Of a stretch of 64,000 bases of DNA, positions 17,022-26,271 are shown piece after piece. Under the pieces are notes generated by a model, which saw only the letters and a program-made list of their open reading frames with translations, was not told where the DNA came from and searched no databases. Within the stretch, counting starts at the first letter, position 1; the number at the start of each line of letters is the position of its first letter. Source of the DNA: AV69 sp963742315 (GTDB lineage: Bacteria; Verrucomicrobiota; Verrucomicrobiia; Chthoniobacterales; UBA10450); NCBI GenBank assembly GCA_963742315.1, contig CAVULE010000011.1, forward strand, positions 1 through 64,000, read 5' to 3'. The translations under genes were made by a program, and so were the position numbers.

Positions 17022-17814
17022 TTAGGACACGAAACGCCGTTCTCGGCGAACGTTTAACGCGATGTATGCGGCGAGAGCCAGCGCACTGCCGATTCCGGCG
17101 ACCTGCATTACGCGAGTGATGAGCAGACCGTATTTTCCCGTTTGGGGATTGTAATGAAAGCAGAGCAGGAAAACGCGATCGGCCAGTGAACCGACGCGTT
17201 GCTGGGATGCTTCGACCAACGCCAGCCGGACATCGCGCGGCGGATATTCGATGCCTGGGAAATAGCGCGAGATTTTTCCTTCGGGCGTGAGCACGATGAT
17301 CGTGCTCGGATGGGCGAATTGCCGCGTCGTCTCATCGTAGGCGAACATGTAGCCAATGCTGTTCGCGAGTTGCGCGATCGCATTCTTGTCGCCGACGAGA
17401 AAATGCCATCCATCAGCGGCACCAGCGCGACCGTAGCGCTCGATATAAGTCTGCTTTTTCGCCGCAGCGAGGGCCGGCTGCTCCCGCGGATCGAAGCTGA
17501 CGACCACAATCTGGTAATCCTTGCCGGCATCAAGCTTCAGCTCCTGCCCCGTTTGCAGAATGCCGTTTAAAACAAGGGTGCAGAGGTTCGGGCATTGATA
17601 ATAAGCGAGGGCGAGAATCACCGGCTTGCCGGCGAAGAATCGACCCAGCTCGACACTTGCGCCGTGCTCATCCCGAAAACGCGCGTGAAGCGGAACGCTC
17701 GAATTCAGTTTTTGTTCGAGACCGGCATGCGCTGCAACCTGGGCCTGCGGATTCTGACCGAATCCGGCTGACGGCGAGCAAACACCACGCGATTTGGATC
17801 AGGCAGTTTTTCAT
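17022..17814 (-). CDS. SCO1/SenC family copper chaperone (frameshifted near the N-terminus)
   Basis: The thioredoxin-fold core shows the copper motif YYQCPNLC, VVSFDPRE and the conserved His in FAHPSTIIVL, with a C-terminal membrane helix. SCO delivers copper to the CuA site of subunit II, the next gene. The longest intact frame (17022-17621) lacks the N-terminus. Reading on upstream gives ASVELGRFFAGKPVILALAY, SSVPLHARFRDEHG and then, after removing one base near 17771, a signal peptide starting MKNCLIQIAWCLLA at 17814. That start overlaps the previous stop as ATGA, which supports the reconstruction. Confidence 0.8.
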
Positions 17815-18204
17815 TTTGGCGGGACAGCTTTCTCCTGCCGCATCTGTTCAGGTGTTTTACCGCTGCTGTCGTGACTGCCCGGCCCGCGCGTTGGCAACCC
17901 GCGCTGCACGATTAAATCCATGGCGCGCTCGATGGGAATGCGAACGATGCCACGCCTGCTTGTCGACCCATCCGTAGCTGTTGAGTTTGTTTTCTTCCGC
18001 TTCGCGGAATTGAGCGAGATCGACACTCGGATTCGTTTGCAGACGAGGCTCCGGCGCGACAATGCGTGGCTGCACCACGATACGCGACGGCGCTTCCGAT
18101 GATGGATGCGCTTTGCTAAAGAACGCGAATATTGCGCCAAGCGCGAAGTGAATAATGACGGCCGCGACGATAAGTCCAATCGCGAACCACATCACCACGC
18201 GCAC
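17811..18204 (-). CDS. Small single-pass membrane protein of the act/cox operon (frameshifted)
   Basis: Reconstructed length about 130 residues. N-terminal helix MWFAIGLIVAAVIIHFALG, then a periplasmic part with RIVAPEPRLQTNPSVDLAQF and NKLNSYGWVDKQAGIVRIPI, ending KTPEQMRQEKAVPPK. The two halves lie in different frames; removing one base near 17953 joins them. Proteins of this type with the YGWVD(K)xxGxxRIPI motif lie in many ACIII-oxidase operons, but their role is not established. The gene lies 16 bases after actF and overlaps SCO. Confidence 0.65.
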
Positions 18205-18220
18205 GTTGATATCGCGTGTC

Positions 18221-19369
18221 TCATGGCCCGCGCGCTTGGCGCAGTCTGGTCAACCATGCGGCGTTACCTCCGCGAGTTGAGCAGGCAGGAGTGGCCGCTG
18301 TTTCGAGCAAGTAAAAGAAGGATGCGAACCAGAATCCGCCGAGGGCCACGAACTCAGCGACATCGAGCCAGTGTACGTAGATGCCGTGCGGATGAAACAT
18401 CGGCGCGACCAGCCAGAAATTGTTCAGCACATTTGCCGCCACGATGCAGAGGCAGATGAGCGCGAGCCGCAGCGGTTTGCGTTTCGCTTCGCGTGAAAGC
18501 AGCAGCGCAAACGGCAGTAGAAATTCCCCGAACATCAGCACGAGCGCGAGCCATTGCCAGCCGCCGCTACTTCGCGCTAAATACCATGAAATTTCCTTCG
18601 GCAGATTGCCCGACCAGGTAATAAGGAATTGCGAAAACGAGACGTAAATCCAGAAGATCACGAAGGCGAGCAGCATGTTGCCGAGATCGTGAAACGCTTT
18701 CGTCGGCACCGCGCTCTGGCGCCGTAAAAACGGCAGAGCAGCGCCGTCATCAATGCGAGCGCCGCAAGGAATTGGCCAGCCACGAAAACGATGACGAAGA
18801 CCGTGGAATACCATTGCGGATCGAGCGACATCACCCAGTCGGTCGAGGCGAAGTTCATGCAGAGCACGTAGCTGATGAGGCCCGTCGCGCTGAGTGCTGC
18901 AGACGCGCGGGCTCGGTTCTCTGCGCAAGCGCGCCGCGATTAGCAATGCAAACGTGAGCAGGACGACGAAGTAGAAGATCGAGCGGCCGATGAAGAACGG
19001 CACGTTAAGGTAACGCTGTTTGTGATGAAACCCGGGCACGGAATCGAGAATGCCGTTCGCCCAGCCATAAATGTCGTGCAGCCCGATGAGCAGCGGGACG
19101 AAGAGCAGCACCATGAGCGGAAGCGTCATGAATGCGGCGTAACAAAGATTGCGGATGGCGAGTCCCCAGAGCCCGGCGGTCAGCGTCTGCATCATCACAA
19201 TAACAAGCGCGCCTAACGAGATTCCAACCCAGAACAGCCAGGCAAAAAGGTAGGAATGAAAAAACTGCGCGTGATTTGTGAACACGCCGATGATCGAGAT
19301 GATCGTTGCGATCGCGCCGATGATGAGTGCGCGCGTTTGGCAGCGGGCGAATATTGTGGGGGTCTTCAT
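18221..19369 (-). CDS. actF: Alternative complex III subunit ActF, NrfD-like (two compensating frameshifts)
   Basis: About 382 residues, roughly ten transmembrane helices. It begins MKTPTIFARCQTRALIIGA and has NrfD/ActF-type helices, including FFHSYLFAWLFWVGISLGAL and ISWYLARSSGGWQWLALVLM. Between about 18735 and 18912 the open frame reads nonsense, while another frame gives LCMNFASTDWVMSLDPQWYS, exactly what the family needs; one extra base near 18912 and one missing near 18735 explain it. The open frame is also fused to actE upstream, by another frameshift. Role: membrane subunit of ACIII. Confidence 0.8.
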   Translation of the reverse strand: MKTPTIFARCQTRALIIGAIATIISIIGVFTNHAQFFHSYLFAWLFWVGISLGALVIVMMQTLTAGLWGLAIRNLCYAAFMTLPLMVLLFVPLLIGLHDIYGWANGILDSVPGFHHKQRYLNVPFFIGRSIFYFVVLLTFALLIAARLRREPSPRVCSTQRDGPHQLRALHELRLDRLGDVARSAMVFHGLRHRFRGWPIPCGARIDDGAALPFLRRQSAVPTKAFHDLGNMLLAFVIFWIYVSFSQFLITWSGNLPKEISWYLARSSGGWQWLALVLMFGEFLLPFALLLSREAKRKPLRLALICLCIVAANVLNNFWLVAPMFHPHGIYVHWLDVAEFVALGGFWFASFFYLLETAATPACSTRGGNAAWLTRLRQARGP

Positions 19370-19936
19370 TTCCCGGTGCCCTCCAGTTGCTTCGCGGTCT
19401 GCCGAATCGACATCGGCCGGAGTGCCGTGCTCGCTTAATTGCAGTGCGCGGATGTACGCGACGATGGCCCATCGATCGTCGGGCGAGACGCGCGAGGCGT
19501 AGGGATACATCACGCCGTAACCGTTCGTGATTACGTCGAAGAAATGGCCGACGGGAGCGTCGCGCAGGCGTTGCTCGTGCAATGATGGCGGCTGCGGAAA
19601 TCCGCGCTGCACGATCATGCCATTGCCTTCGCCAGTGCGGCCGTGACAAACGGCGCAATAAATATCGAAACGCTCGCGCCCGCGGCCAAGCATCTCGCGC
19701 GTAACGGGCATCGGAAAAGTAGCGGCAAGCTCATTGCCGATTTTGCCCGTGTAAAACTGCTCGTCGTCGCGCAGTTCGCCGCGAGCCACGGTGTGCGCGG
19801 GCGGCACACGCGAGCCGCGCCCGTCAGCGAAGAAGTTTTCCTGCGCGAGCGGTTTGAGGTGTTGCTGGTCGACCATTCCACGTCGGCATGCCGCAGTGGC
19901 AAGAAAGATCGCCAGCACGAGCGCAGAACGGTTCAT
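19366..19936 (-). CDS. actE: Alternative complex III subunit ActE, lipoprotein cytochrome c
   Basis: About 189 residues. A lipobox (ATAAC after a hydrophobic signal) tethers it to the membrane, and one heme motif CAVCH is followed by GEGNGMIVQRGF and the likely Met ligand in YGVMYPYASRVSPDDRWAIV. It passes electrons from ACIII to the oxidase. In the raw sequence the frame runs on into ActF as a 571-residue fusion. Removing one A near 19393 restores DREQLEGTGK and a TGA overlapping the actF ATG, so the fusion is most likely a frameshift effect. Confidence 0.8.
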
Positions 19937-20467
19937 TTCTCCACCTCCACCACTGAGATCGGCCGCTGCTCAGACAAGAACTGCCGGACTTCATCGGCGC
20001 GATAGAGTGGATCGTTTGCTTCGATACAAAGGAAAAAACGCGTCTGGCTCGCGAGCTTGAATTGCGGTGCGTTGAAGACCGGATGATACGGCTTCGGCAG
20101 ACCGTTTAGCCAAAGCATTCCGATCAGTCCCGCGATGGCGGCGAAGAGCACCGTGAGCTCGAAAGTGATTGGGACGAAAGCGGGCCAGCTATGCAGCGGA
20201 CGACCGCCAACGTTAAGGGGATAATCGACGACCGCGGAATACCATTGCATTCCGTACGCAGTGAGCGCGCCGGCGATTCCCCCGAGCAACACGATCAGCG
20301 GCACACGCGTTTTTGTGAACCCAAGTGCTTCCGCGACGCCTTCAACCGCATAGGGTGTGTAGGCTTCCATCTTGCGATAGCCGGCCTTGTACGCAGCACG
20401 CGTGGCGGCGAGCAGTTGCTCCGGTTGCGGCAAATTCCGCCATGATGCCATAGATATTTTCGTTCAT
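19933..20467 (-). CDS. actD: Alternative complex III subunit ActD (frameshift near start)
   Basis: About 177 residues, two transmembrane helices: TRVPLIVLLGGIAGALTAYG and FVPITFELTVLFAAIAGLIG. The conserved segment HSWPAFVPITFELTVL and the C-terminal FKLASQTRFFLCIEANDP identify the DUF3341/ActD family. The open frame starts at 20451, but an upstream ATG at 20467 (MNENIYGIMAEFA) overlaps the actC stop as ATGA. It joins the domain if one base near 20425 is removed. ActD anchors the peripheral subunits to the membrane arm. Confidence 0.8.
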
Positions 20468-21821
20468 CGCACCGGCTTCGATTCTTTGTGGACGAGGTCG
20501 CGCATCTCACTGATCGAGATCGCGGGCAGCAAGCGCAGAAACAGAAAGAACAAAGACGCGAACAGACCCGAGCGAACCGATCAGCGTCATCCAATCCCAG
20601 CGTGTCCCGTGAAAAATGCCCCACGCAGTCGGCATGAAGTCGCGATGCAGACTGGTAATGACGATGATGTAGCGTTCCGTCCACATCCCGACCTGGATGA
20701 AGAGTGCGACGATGAAAAGCGCACCGGGATTGGTCCGGATTCGCTTGAACCAGACGAGCTGATTGACCCCGACGTTGCAGAAGATGACGAGCCAATAGGC
20801 CGGCGCGTACGGGCCGAACATGCGATTGAGCGTCATGTACCACTCGAACTTGTCGTCGCTGTACCACGACATGAATCCTTCTGTGATGTAGCCGTGCGCG
20901 ACCATCAGGCCGGTCGCGAGCATGATTTTCGCCGAGTTCTCGAGATGGCGAATGGTGATGAAATCTTCGAGGTGATAAAACTTGCGGATTGGGATCGCGA
21001 GCGTGAGCACCATCGCGAAACCGGAAAAAATCGCACCCGCGACGAAGTAGGGTGGGAAGATTGTCGAGTGCCAGCCCGGCACGATGGCAATGGCGAAATC
21101 AGTCGAGACGACGCTGTGCACCGACAGCACAAGTGGCGTCGCTAGTCCGGCGAGCAGCAGATAAAGCATGTGAAAACGCTTCCAATGGCGCGCCGAACCG
21201 CGCCAGCCTAACGAGATAATGCCGTAGGTAAGTTGGGCGAACTTTCCTCTGGCGCGGTCGCGCATAGTGGCGAGGTCCGGGACCAGACCGACGTACCAGA
21301 AGATAAGCGACACGATGAAATAGGTGCCGACCGCAAACACATCCCACACGAGCGCGCTACGCCATTGCGGCCAAAGATCCATCGTGTCCGGATATGGCAA
21401 CAGCCAGTAAAAGACCCACGGCCGACCGAGATGGAGCAGTGGAAATAATCCCGCGCACGCGACGGCGAAGAGCGTCATCGCTTCGGCGAAACGGTTAATC
21501 GACGTGCGCCAATCCTGATGCAGCAAAAGCAGGATGGCTGAGATGAACGTGCCCGGCGTGACCAATCCCGATCCACCAGACGAAATTCACAATCGCGAAT
21601 CCCCATGCGACCGGAATGTTCACGCCCCAAATGCCGACGCCTTTGATCAGCAACCAACCAATGGCGAAGTTCATCATCAGCAGGAGCGCGAACGCCAGCG
21701 CAAAGCCGCCGAGCCAGCCGCGCTGCACCGGTCGCGTGAGAACAACGTCCGTGATCTTTTCGGTGACCGACGCGTTGTCGTAACCCGGCGCGACGACTGG
21801 CTCTGCGATTTCCGTTCTCAT
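20464..21821 (-). CDS. actC: Alternative complex III subunit ActC, NrfD-like quinol-binding subunit (two frameshifts)
   Basis: Reconstructed length about 450 residues, ten helices. The N-terminal piece (21495-21821) reads MRTEIAEPVVAPGYDN and FAIVNFVWWIGIGHAG; the main piece (20507-21565) continues TFISAILLLLHQDWRTSINR, LFPLLHLGRPWVFYWLLPYP and LVIFCNVGVNQLVWF. Removing one base from the run at 21552-21554 joins them. Removing one at 20567-20569 replaces an odd tail by LGLFASLFFLFLRLLPAISI and a stop overlapping actD. Both changes lie in CCC/GGG runs. It should hold the menaquinol oxidation site. Confidence 0.85.
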
Positions 21822-21845
21822 GCGATGTCCAGCTCCGGGTTGGAA

Positions 21846-22853
21846 TTACGCAATCTTCGCGAGATAGGTGGTTCGCGGCCGCGTGTTCAGTTCAGCAAGC
21901 AAACCGTAATTCAATGGCGAGGCGCGCATCTTCGCCACGCGGCTGTTTGCATCATTGATGTCGCCGAACACGATTGCCTCGGCCGGACAAGCCTGCGCGC
22001 ATGCTGGCGTGATCTCACCATCGCGAATGGCGCGATTGGCTTTCTCCGTGTCAATCTTCACCGCGTTGATCCGCTGAACGCAGTAGGTGCATTTCTCCAT
22101 CACGCCGCGGCTGCGCACGGTGACGTTCGGATTGCGCATCAACTTGCGCGTGGCCGGCTGCTCGAATTGGTTGGCGTCGTATTCCAGAAAATTGAACCGC
22201 CGCACTTTGTAAGGGCAGTTATTCGAGCAATAGCGCGTGCCGATGCAGCGGTTGTAAACCATCTGATTGAGGCCCTCACTGCTGTGCACGGTCGCGGCGA
22301 CGGGGCAGACCAGCTCGCATGGCGCATTTTCGCAATGCATGCACGGCACCGGCTGATGAAAGCTGCGCGTTTTCGCGCCATCGCCTTCGAAATAGCGATC
22401 GACGCGAATCCAGTGCATTTCGCGTCCACGCGCCACCTGCTCTTTTCCGACAACCGGAATGTTGTTCTCCGCCTGACAGGCAATGGTGCAGGCGCCGCAA
22501 CCGATGCAGGCGTTGAGATCAATCACCATGCCCCAGGCGTGGCCTCTGTAGTCGATGAGCGGGTAGAGCGTTTCCTCATTCCGCGGCGGCGGTTCCTCAG
22601 TCTGGATGATCGAGCGCGGATCTTTGTGAAAGCTCGTCAACGCTCCGCCGCGCACCTCGTTGCGGCCTTCCATCTTCCAGTGCTGCTGCGTGGTAACGAG
22701 TTCGTGACGCTCGCCCGTTCTTTCAATCTCCAGACTTGTGCCGCCCCACATCGCGTCTGATGTGCGCAAGCGCATATGCGTTGAATCCAACGCCATTTCC
22801 AACCCGGCCCGCACGCGTCCGCCCATAACCGAGATGGATAGTGAAACAATCAT
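21846..22853 (-). CDS. actB: Alternative complex III subunit ActB, iron-sulfur domain (C-terminal part of split gene)
   Basis: Carries the four cysteine clusters of the HybA/NrfC-like ferredoxin domain: CIGCGACTIACQAE, CMHCENAPCELVCPV, CIGTRYCSNNCPYK, and CTYCVQRI with CAQACPAEAI. These bind one 3Fe-4S and three 4Fe-4S clusters in known ACIII. The first about 25 residues of this open frame are out of phase. Real sequence begins near RLRTSDAMWGGTSLEI and continues the N-terminal part encoded at 22723-24585 after one extra base near 22774 is removed. Confidence 0.88.
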   Translation of the reverse strand: MIVSLSISVMGGRVRAGLEMALDSTHMRLRTSDAMWGGTSLEIERTGERHELVTTQQHWKMEGRNEVRGGALTSFHKDPRSIIQTEEPPPRNEETLYPLIDYRGHAWGMVIDLNACIGCGACTIACQAENNIPVVGKEQVARGREMHWIRVDRYFEGDGAKTRSFHQPVPCMHCENAPCELVCPVAATVHSSEGLNQMVYNRCIGTRYCSNNCPYKVRRFNFLEYDANQFEQPATRKLMRNPNVTVRSRGVMEKCTYCVQRINAVKIDTEKANRAIRDGEITPACAQACPAEAIVFGDINDANSRVAKMRASPLNYGLLAELNTRPRTTYLAKIA

Positions 22854-24585
22854 CCGCCTGACCAGGCAGAATCCAAATCGGCGCGCGCACTTCGCGCCCG
22901 TGGAATTTCAACTTCACGATGTCACCGTTCGCGAGCTGCAAGCGTAGCGCTGTCGCGGTGCTCACGAGCGCGACGTTGTCCCAAACAATCGTCGTAAGCG
23001 GATCAGGGAATTCCTGCAGCCAGGCATTGTTCGAAAATCTCCCGTCGAATGTCTGCGCGCTCGGTCGAATGAGCAGATACAAACCATCGGCGGATGCCGA
23101 TGGTGAAACGCCAGGCATCGTCGATGCAACTGCTCGAGAACTGGCACTCCCCAACTGGAAGTAAGCGACCCCGTCATGCAGCGACTTGCGCCAGACGCGC
23201 TCGAAATCCGGTGCAGGAGGCTGGGTTTGCCAAAAGCTGCGCACAATGTCGTAACCGGTCGCGGGCGCTTCATCGAGCAGCGAGGAAAGCAATTCGTACC
23301 GAGAGCGGCCACCGAACAACGGTTCGATTACGGGCTGCATAATGCTCGCCGTGCCGTCGAACGCGCGCGCATCGCTCCAACTTTCGAGCGCGTGAGCTTC
23401 CGGAATGTGCCACTGGCAAAGAGTGGCGGTTTCGTTCGCATAAAGATCAAGATGAACTGTCCGTGCGATCTTCCGTAACGATTGGGCGAAGCCGCAATCA
23501 GCCGGCGCGTCGTAAGCTGGATTGCCGCTGATGATGATCAATGTTTTCACCGCGCCCGAATGCATATCCTCGACCAGCTCGCGCAGATCACGTCCACCAG
23601 CCGTCGGCGGGATGTAATCAACGGTCCTGCCGATATTCCCGAGGAGTTCGTTTAACTGGCGTACTGCATCGTGAATTGCTCTTGCTTCGAATTCGCCGGC
23701 GAGGACAACGCTGCGACCGGCATGGGCGCGAAGGTCGTGTGCAACAATGCTCGCGATTTTCGAAGCACTATTGTTTTGCAACTCGCGGGCAAATTGTTCG
23801 AGTTGATTCGGGGCCATGATAAGGCGGTGATCAGCCATCGCGCCGGTGAGCGTGGGCGTGGACTCAGCAACATAAAGTCGGTTCATTTTGCCGTTAGGCC
23901 GCCGCGCCCCAGCAAATTCACGCGCGTACTTCAAACTCGCTGGTCCTGAGTTAAGGAAATCCGCGCCTAACGAGACGATGACTTCGGCCTTATCGAAATG
24001 GTAGATCGCATGGGATGGATCTGTGCCAAGCGGTTCATATTCGTGCCATTTCGCAGCGGGATATTTTGCAAGGAGGCGGCGGATTTGATCGAGAAATGTG
24101 GGAGATGTTTCCCGGCGCGTGAGTAAGCGCAGGTCGGCGCCGCTATTCAGTTTCCACCGTTGGCTTGCCATGGCGAGTTCGCCCAGGAATGCTTCCCACG
24201 TGCTGATTTGCCCGTTGTTGGTGAGGGCTTGCGAACGATCAGGATCAAACAATGTCAGGAGCTCGGACTGCATAAATACGTCGCTTGCCCCGAGACTCGC
24301 TGGATGTTGCGAATTGCCTTCGATCTTGGTTGGTCTCCCCTCGTGTGTCTCGACGAGAACCCCCCGCGCGAAGCCGCCGAGCGTGAGCGCTGTCGCGAAG
24401 TAGAGCGGCTTGCCCGGGATGATTTCCTCAGGCTGGTTCACGTAGGGTACAATGTGCTCCGGCGGATTGCGCGTGCAGCCAGTTGCGCCACCTAGCGCAA
24501 TTGATGCGCCCATCAGCTGAACAAATCGGCGCCGACTCAGTTCGTTCGGCCAGTCGGCGGCGTTGACTGGAAATTCGCCTTTCAT
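22723..24585 (-). CDS. actB: Alternative complex III subunit ActB, molybdopterin-oxidoreductase-like domain (N-terminal part)
   Basis: Opens with a Tat-like signal (LSRRRFVQLMGASIALGGATG) and has the ActB block GKPLYFATALTLGGFARGVL with EGRPTKIEGNSQHPASLGAS. The domain resembles molybdopterin oxidoreductases, but in this family it binds no cofactor. The frame ends in nonsense after GNGVGFNAY; one base removed near 22774 leads straight into the Fe-S domain, giving a single protein of about 910 residues. Overlaps actA by 4 bases. Confidence 0.88.
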   Translation of the reverse strand: MKGEFPVNAADWPNELSRRRFVQLMGASIALGGATGCTRNPPEHIVPYVNQPEEIIPGKPLYFATALTLGGFARGVLVETHEGRPTKIEGNSQHPASLGASDVFMQSELLTLFDPDRSQALTNNGQISTWEAFLGELAMASQRWKLNSGADLRLLTRRETSPTFLDQIRRLLAKYPAAKWHEYEPLGTDPSHAIYHFDKAEVIVSLGADFLNSGPASLKYAREFAGARRPNGKMNRLYVAESTPTLTGAMADHRLIMAPNQLEQFARELQNNSASKIASIVAHDLRAHAGRSVVLAGEFEARAIHDAVRQLNELLGNIGRTVDYIPPTAGGRDLRELVEDMHSGAVKTLIIISGNPAYDAPADCGFAQSLRKIARTVHLDLYANETATLCQWHIPEAHALESWSDARAFDGTASIMQPVIEPLFGGRSRYELLSSLLDEAPATGYDIVRSFWQTQPPAPDFERVWRKSLHDGVAYFQLGSASSRAVASTMPGVSPSASADGLYLLIRPSAQTFDGRFSNNAWLQEFPDPLTTIVWDNVALVSTATALRLQLANGDIVKLKFHGREVRAPIWILPGQADDCFTIHLGYGRTRAGRVGNGVGFNAYALAHIRRDVGRHKSGD

Positions 24586-25238
24586 CGGTGGCAGGTGTAG
24601 CAGTCGGTGAGACCGGCGGTATGGACGTGATTGGTCTCGAGTAACTGTTGCCCTAGCGCGTGCTGATTCTTTGGTGGCGAATAGGTCATATTCACCACTT
24701 CATCCTTTGGTCGGACGAACTTTGCCGGGTCACGATGGCAATCGAGGCACCAGCGCATGTAAAGCGGCTGCACTTTTCGCGTGAGCGGCATCTCATCGAC
24801 ACGGCCATGGCAGGTCGCGCAGGCGATTCCTTTGTTCACGTGGATGCTGTGATTGAAATAAACGTAATCCGGCAGGTCGTGGACTCGCGTCCAGCGCAGC
24901 GGCTCGTTTTTCTCCAGACTGGCACGCACTGGTTGCAGCATCGGCGCCTCTTTGAAAATTTGTGAATGGCAGGTCATGCATGTTTCCGTCGGAGGAATAC
25001 CCGCGAAGGCGGAGTCCTCGACTGAGGTATGGCAATAGCGGCAGTCGATTCCGTTGTCCGCGACATGATGTTTATGGCTGAACGGCACGGCCTGTTCAAT
25101 GGGAACATCGACGCCCGTCCAGAAGTCTGAACGAGCGTAGGAGTAGAATGTGGCCCAACTACCAAGGACGACGAGCGGCACGCCGATCACGATGAGTTCC
25201 GCAATTGCGTTCGCCCGCTGTTTGAAGAGCTGTGGCAT
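24582..25238 (-). CDS. actA: Alternative complex III subunit ActA, pentaheme cytochrome c
   Basis: 218 residues from MPQLFKQRANAIAEL. One N-terminal membrane helix (ELIVIGVPLVVLGSWATFY), then five CxxCH heme motifs: CRYCH, CMTCH, CATCH, CLDCH and CYTCH, the last at the very C-terminus. The order, spacing and VPFSHKHHVADNGIDCRYCH are diagnostic of ActA. First gene of the act-cox operon. A longer frame to 25292 adds only basic residues not seen in the family. Confidence 0.93.
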   Translation of the reverse strand: MPQLFKQRANAIAELIVIGVPLVVLGSWATFYSYARSDFWTGVDVPIEQAVPFSHKHHVADNGIDCRYCHTSVEDSAFAGIPPTETCMTCHSQIFKEAPMLQPVRASLEKNEPLRWTRVHDLPDYVYFNHSIHVNKGIACATCHGRVDEMPLTRKVQPLYMRWCLDCHRDPAKFVRPKDEVVNMTYSPPKNQHALGQQLLETNHVHTAGLTDCYTCHR

Positions 25239-25891
25239 GGGATTGAGCTCCGCGCGTAAGGATAACGCACCGACTATTACAACCGCGCGCACGCGATTGC
25301 AGCAACGAAGAAAAGCTTGCGAGCGATTACCCGAAATCTTCTTAATGCCGTTCTCAGAGAATCAGTCTTCGGCACACGGCTTCCGCCGCCGTGCGGATGT
25401 CCCAGATTATGATCTTGCAGTGCGGTGATCCGATGCGCTTTGGCCGTGGAAGTCGGCGACGAGTCCGGTTGGCCCCGAAGTTTGGATGGCAGCAAGCACT
25501 ACTCGGGCGGGATGGCCGGAATTCGTTAGCTTTCCTCCGTTTTCCTGGTCGCCATTCGGATCTTTTATTTGTCCGAGGCTCCCCCCGGCTGCTCCCGGAT
25601 CGGATGGCACCGAGTGCTGCTGGATGAATTCTTCCCCGCGGCTCATCGATCGTCGGCTTCTCGGCTGAATGCGTATCGCTGCTGCCGTCAGTCACGGTTT
25701 GATATCGCGTAGAGCAGCCTTCCTGGCTTTCGGGCGAAGCAAGAGCTGCAAAATGGGCCGCAATGGAATGCCGCATTGCGAAATTTTCGCAGCCCCTGAT
25801 AGAAACGTTTCGTAAAGCAATCTGAGTTGGCGTGGCGTGATGGCAAGACGCAGTGTGATCGCATGGCTTTGGCCAAAATGAAGACAAGTAG
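25239..25891. other. Divergent intergenic region of the act-cox operon
   Basis: About 650 bases between the minus-strand respiratory operon and the plus-strand gene at 25892. It must carry the operon promoter. A minus open frame at 25407-25646 has weak codon structure and no family features, so I do not call it. No repeat or T-run hairpin was seen. Confidence 0.4.
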
Positions 25892-26266
25892 ATGAGCATC
25901 GGACGCAAAAATTGGGCGATTGCCGAAGGCTGGATTCCGGCTTGGAGTCACGGGCCGAAGCCGGAGATGCTGAGCCACGAGACCGCATGCATTTTGAACG
26001 CCAATGAGGTGGACGCCCACGTCGAGATCACGATTTACTACAGCGACCGCGAGCCGGTCGGCCCCTACAAGATCACAGTCCCCGCCCGGCGGACAGTGCA
26101 CCAGCGCTTTAACGACTTAAAAGACCCGGCGCCAATTCCGAGAGCGACCAACTACGCTAGCACGATCGTTTCCGATCTGCCGATCGTGGTGCAGCATACG
26201 CGACTCGATTCGCGGCAATCGGAAAATGCATTGATCACAACGGTTGCGTTCGCGGGAAGCGAATAA
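25892..26266 (+). CDS. Sensory rhodopsin transducer (ASRT) family protein
   Basis: 124 residues matching the Anabaena sensory rhodopsin transducer family over its whole length: GRKNWAIAEGWIPAWSHGP, SHETACILNANEVDAHVEI, TIYYSDREPVGPYKITVPAR and DLPIVVQHTRLDSRQ. The beta-sandwich protein forms tetramers and can bind small molecules or DNA. No rhodopsin gene is in the window, as is usual for non-photosynthetic hosts. It sits 5 bases before the TPP-enzyme gene in the same operon. A broken paralogue is at 49682-50080. Confidence 0.88.
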   Translation: MSIGRKNWAIAEGWIPAWSHGPKPEMLSHETACILNANEVDAHVEITIYYSDREPVGPYKITVPARRTVHQRFNDLKDPAPIPRATNYASTIVSDLPIVVQHTRLDSRQSENALITTVAFAGSE

Positions 26267-26271
26267 CTAGT

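Noticed and set aside
19933..25238. Polysulfide/tetrathionate reductase (NrfD-type) operon
   Set aside because: Pentaheme ActA, the fused molybdopterin-like/Fe-S ActB, ActD and ActE in this order, followed by oxidase genes, identify alternative complex III.
25407..25646. Minus open frame of 79 codons in the 25.2-25.9 kb gap
   Set aside because: Third-position composition is not like the neighbouring genes, and no homology-like motif or ribosome site is visible.
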